DNA of 64,000 bases from an uncultured Polaribacter sp. (GTDB taxonomy: Bacteria > Bacteroidota > Bacteroidia > Flavobacteriales > Flavobacteriaceae), in NCBI GenBank assembly GCA_947497755.1, contig CANMHT010000001.1, positions 62,001 to 126,000 of the forward strand. Reading direction: 5' to 3'. Position 1 is the stretch's first letter; every line of letters begins with the position of its first letter. This document shows positions 62,669 through 64,000 of this stretch, in pieces. The notes under the pieces are model-generated. The model saw nothing but the letters and a program-made list of their open reading frames with translations, had not been told where the DNA came from and searched no databases. Made by a program: the position numbers and the translations under genes.

Positions 62669-64000
62669 ATGTCTGATATACAAAATGACTTATTGTTGTT
62701 TAATGAACTTGTACAAGTTTTATTAGAAGAGGAAAAAAAGCATCCAGTTGCAAAACGTATAGACGCAGATGTCTTATACGATACAATAGATTTGTCTTTA
62801 AAGGATGAAGCAATGTTAGATGTATCTTTAAAAGAAACACTAAAAGATGTATTAGTTGCTACTCCAAAAACAGCGACTAATTTATTTTTCAATCAACTTT
62901 TTGGAGGAAGGCAAAGCAAAGCTGTTTTAGGAGATTTATTAGCTGTGCTACTTAATAATAGTATGTATACCTATAAAGTAGCAGGCCCTCAAGTTGGTAT
63001 TGAACAAGAGATTATTAGAAAATCTTGTGATATTATTGGTTATGGAGATAAAAGTAATGGAACATTTCCTACAGGTGGTTCTATGAGTAATTATATGGCA
63101 TTGATTATGGCGAGAGATGCTAAAGATCCAGAGGGAAGATACCGTGGAGTAACACAAAATTTGACAATGTATACTTCTAAAGAATCACACTACTCGAATG
63201 CAAAAAATGCCAGTTTTGCAGGTTTGGGAAGAAACAATGTACGCTATATTGAAGCTGATACTGAAGGAAGAATGCTTTCTAAAAAGTTAGAAGAACAGAT
63301 TATAGCAGATATTGAAGAAGGATATGTACCTACTTTTATTAATGCAACAGCCGGAACTACTGTTCTTGGTGCTTTTGACCCAATTGAAGAAATTGCAGTA
63401 ATTAGTGAAAAGTACAATGTTTGGTTACATGTTGATGGAGCATATTGTGGTTCAGTAATTTTTAGCGAATCAAAAAAGCATTTAATTAAAGGTGTTGATA
63501 AATCAGATTCATTTAGTTACAACGCACACAAAATGATTGGAACACCATTAACGTGTTCTATCATTTTAGTAAAAGACAAAAAACAGTTGCATGATTCTTT
63601 TAGCAATGAAGCTGATTATTTGTATCAAACAGATGGAGATGATTTTAATTTAGGTAAAACATCTTTTCAATGTGGACGTAGAAATGACGCTTTAAAATTT
63701 TGGACACTATGGAAATCTGTTGGAACACAAGGTTTGGAGAAAATAGTAAATCAGCAGTTTGATTTAGCTAATACAGCTAGAGATTATGTAGCCAATCATC
63801 CAGATTATACATTATACAGTTACCCTGACGCTATCTCAGTTTGTTTCAATTATAAAAATATAGATCCAAAAGAGTTATGTACTTTACTATATCAGCACCA
63901 AGTTGCTGTTGTAGGTTTTGGTGCTTTTAATGAAACTAACTTTATCAGATTGGTAACAATTAATGCGACCAATATAAAAGAAGATATTTTAAATTTCTTT
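62669..64000 (+). CDS. Sulfinoalanine/glutamate-type PLP decarboxylase (partial, runs off the window)
   Basis: 444 codons without a stop are seen, starting MSDIQNDLLLFNELVQ. It is a group II PLP decarboxylase like CSAD and GAD. Motifs in order are FPTGGSMSNYMALIMARDA, SKESHYSNAKNASFAG, NATAGTTVLGAFDPIEE, HVDGAYCGSVIF, the PLP lysine in SYNAHKMIGTPLTC, and TSFQCGRRNDALKFWTLW. The partner gene encodes cysteine dioxygenase, so cysteine sulfinate to hypotaurine is the likely reaction. Glutamate or aspartate decarboxylation remains possible. The C-terminus lies outside. Confidence 0.85.
   Translation, partial: MSDIQNDLLLFNELVQVLLEEEKKHPVAKRIDADVLYDTIDLSLKDEAMLDVSLKETLKDVLVATPKTATNLFFNQLFGGRQSKAVLGDLLAVLLNNSMYTYKVAGPQVGIEQEIIRKSCDIIGYGDKSNGTFPTGGSMSNYMALIMARDAKDPEGRYRGVTQNLTMYTSKESHYSNAKNASFAGLGRNNVRYIEADTEGRMLSKKLEEQIIADIEEGYVPTFINATAGTTVLGAFDPIEEIAVISEKYNVWLHVDGAYCGSVIFSESKKHLIKGVDKSDSFSYNAHKMIGTPLTCSIILVKDKKQLHDSFSNEADYLYQTDGDDFNLGKTSFQCGRRNDALKFWTLWKSVGTQGLEKIVNQQFDLANTARDYVANHPDYTLYSYPDAISVCFNYKNIDPKELCTLLYQHQVAVVGFGAFNETNFIRLVTINATNIKEDILNFF

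Noticed and set aside
62503..62892. 129-codon minus-strand frame over the CDO/decarboxylase junction
   Set aside because: It is antisense to two well-supported genes and has a Ser/Phe-rich composition typical of a shadow frame.

Overview
The window is a low-G+C (about one third by eye), gene-dense chromosomal segment of a Bacteroidota bacterium, most likely a marine member of the Flavobacteriaceae. The evidence is a T9SS C-terminal sorting domain, Bacteroidota-type promoters (TTTG, 19 nt, TAnnTTTG), few Shine-Dalgarno sites, a PafA-type phosphatase, TonB-receptor architecture, and a phosphoserine phosphatase/PGDH fusion. I see no prophage, insertion sequence, CRISPR array or rRNA; it reads as core chromosome with metabolic modules.

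Layout. 1-2.5 kb: end of the alpha ribosomal operon (rpsK end, rpsD, rpoA, rplQ); each of the three intergenic gaps holds a stacked RNA stem. 2.5-13.8 kb: carA, eno, gltA, an arginase, a T9SS-secreted protein, a CtlX-like citrulline hydrolase, a PrsW-like protease, a PafA-like phosphatase and an Mla-type ABC pair. 13.8-14.1 kb: tRNA-Lys and tRNA-Tyr with a near-ideal promoter and hairpin terminators. 14.2-26.1 kb: an unknown protein, a TonB-dependent receptor, a DUF389 membrane protein, manC, an SprT-like protease, an SDR, a secreted amidohydrolase and two lipoproteins. 26.2-37 kb: rpmE2 with a structured leader, an AraC regulator with large inverted repeats upstream, an unusual Cys/Met-type PLP enzyme, gcvP, a degenerate UbiA-like membrane protein, the SerB-SerA fusion and an NlpC/P60 lipoprotein.

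37.2-48 kb is the main catabolic island. A divergent IclR regulator faces eleven co-directional genes. Six account for kynurenine to 2-oxo-3-hexenedioate: KMO, kynureninase, 3-hydroxyanthranilate dioxygenase, ACMS decarboxylase, aminomuconate semialdehyde dehydrogenase and a RidA-type deaminase. Five more (DUF1697, FAD monooxygenase, PhyH-like oxygenase, PsbP-like secreted protein, SDR lacking the usual Tyr/Lys) have no obvious step. 48-53.3 kb is a minus-strand membrane and housekeeping run: rsfS, ftsH, LUD protein, cdsA, psd, acyl-CoA-binding protein, YceI. 53.4-57.5 kb: birA, SRPBCC, pyrE, Nudix, SulP transporter. 57.5-61.8 kb: an isoquinoline-1-oxidoreductase-like molybdoenzyme (iorAB), an HMA-like/CDF transporter, a small membrane protein and a MobA/MocA-like nucleotidyltransferase. 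62.1-64 kb: cysteine dioxygenase and a sulfinoalanine/glutamate decarboxylase (cut by the window end), a probable hypotaurine pathway.

The best candidates for something undescribed are the three structured RNAs of the alpha operon, the enlarged kynurenine island with its catalytically altered SDR, the doubled PLP-fold protein, the UbiA homologue missing one aspartate motif, and the cysteine dioxygenase that keeps the Cys-Tyr pair typical of eukaryotic enzymes.
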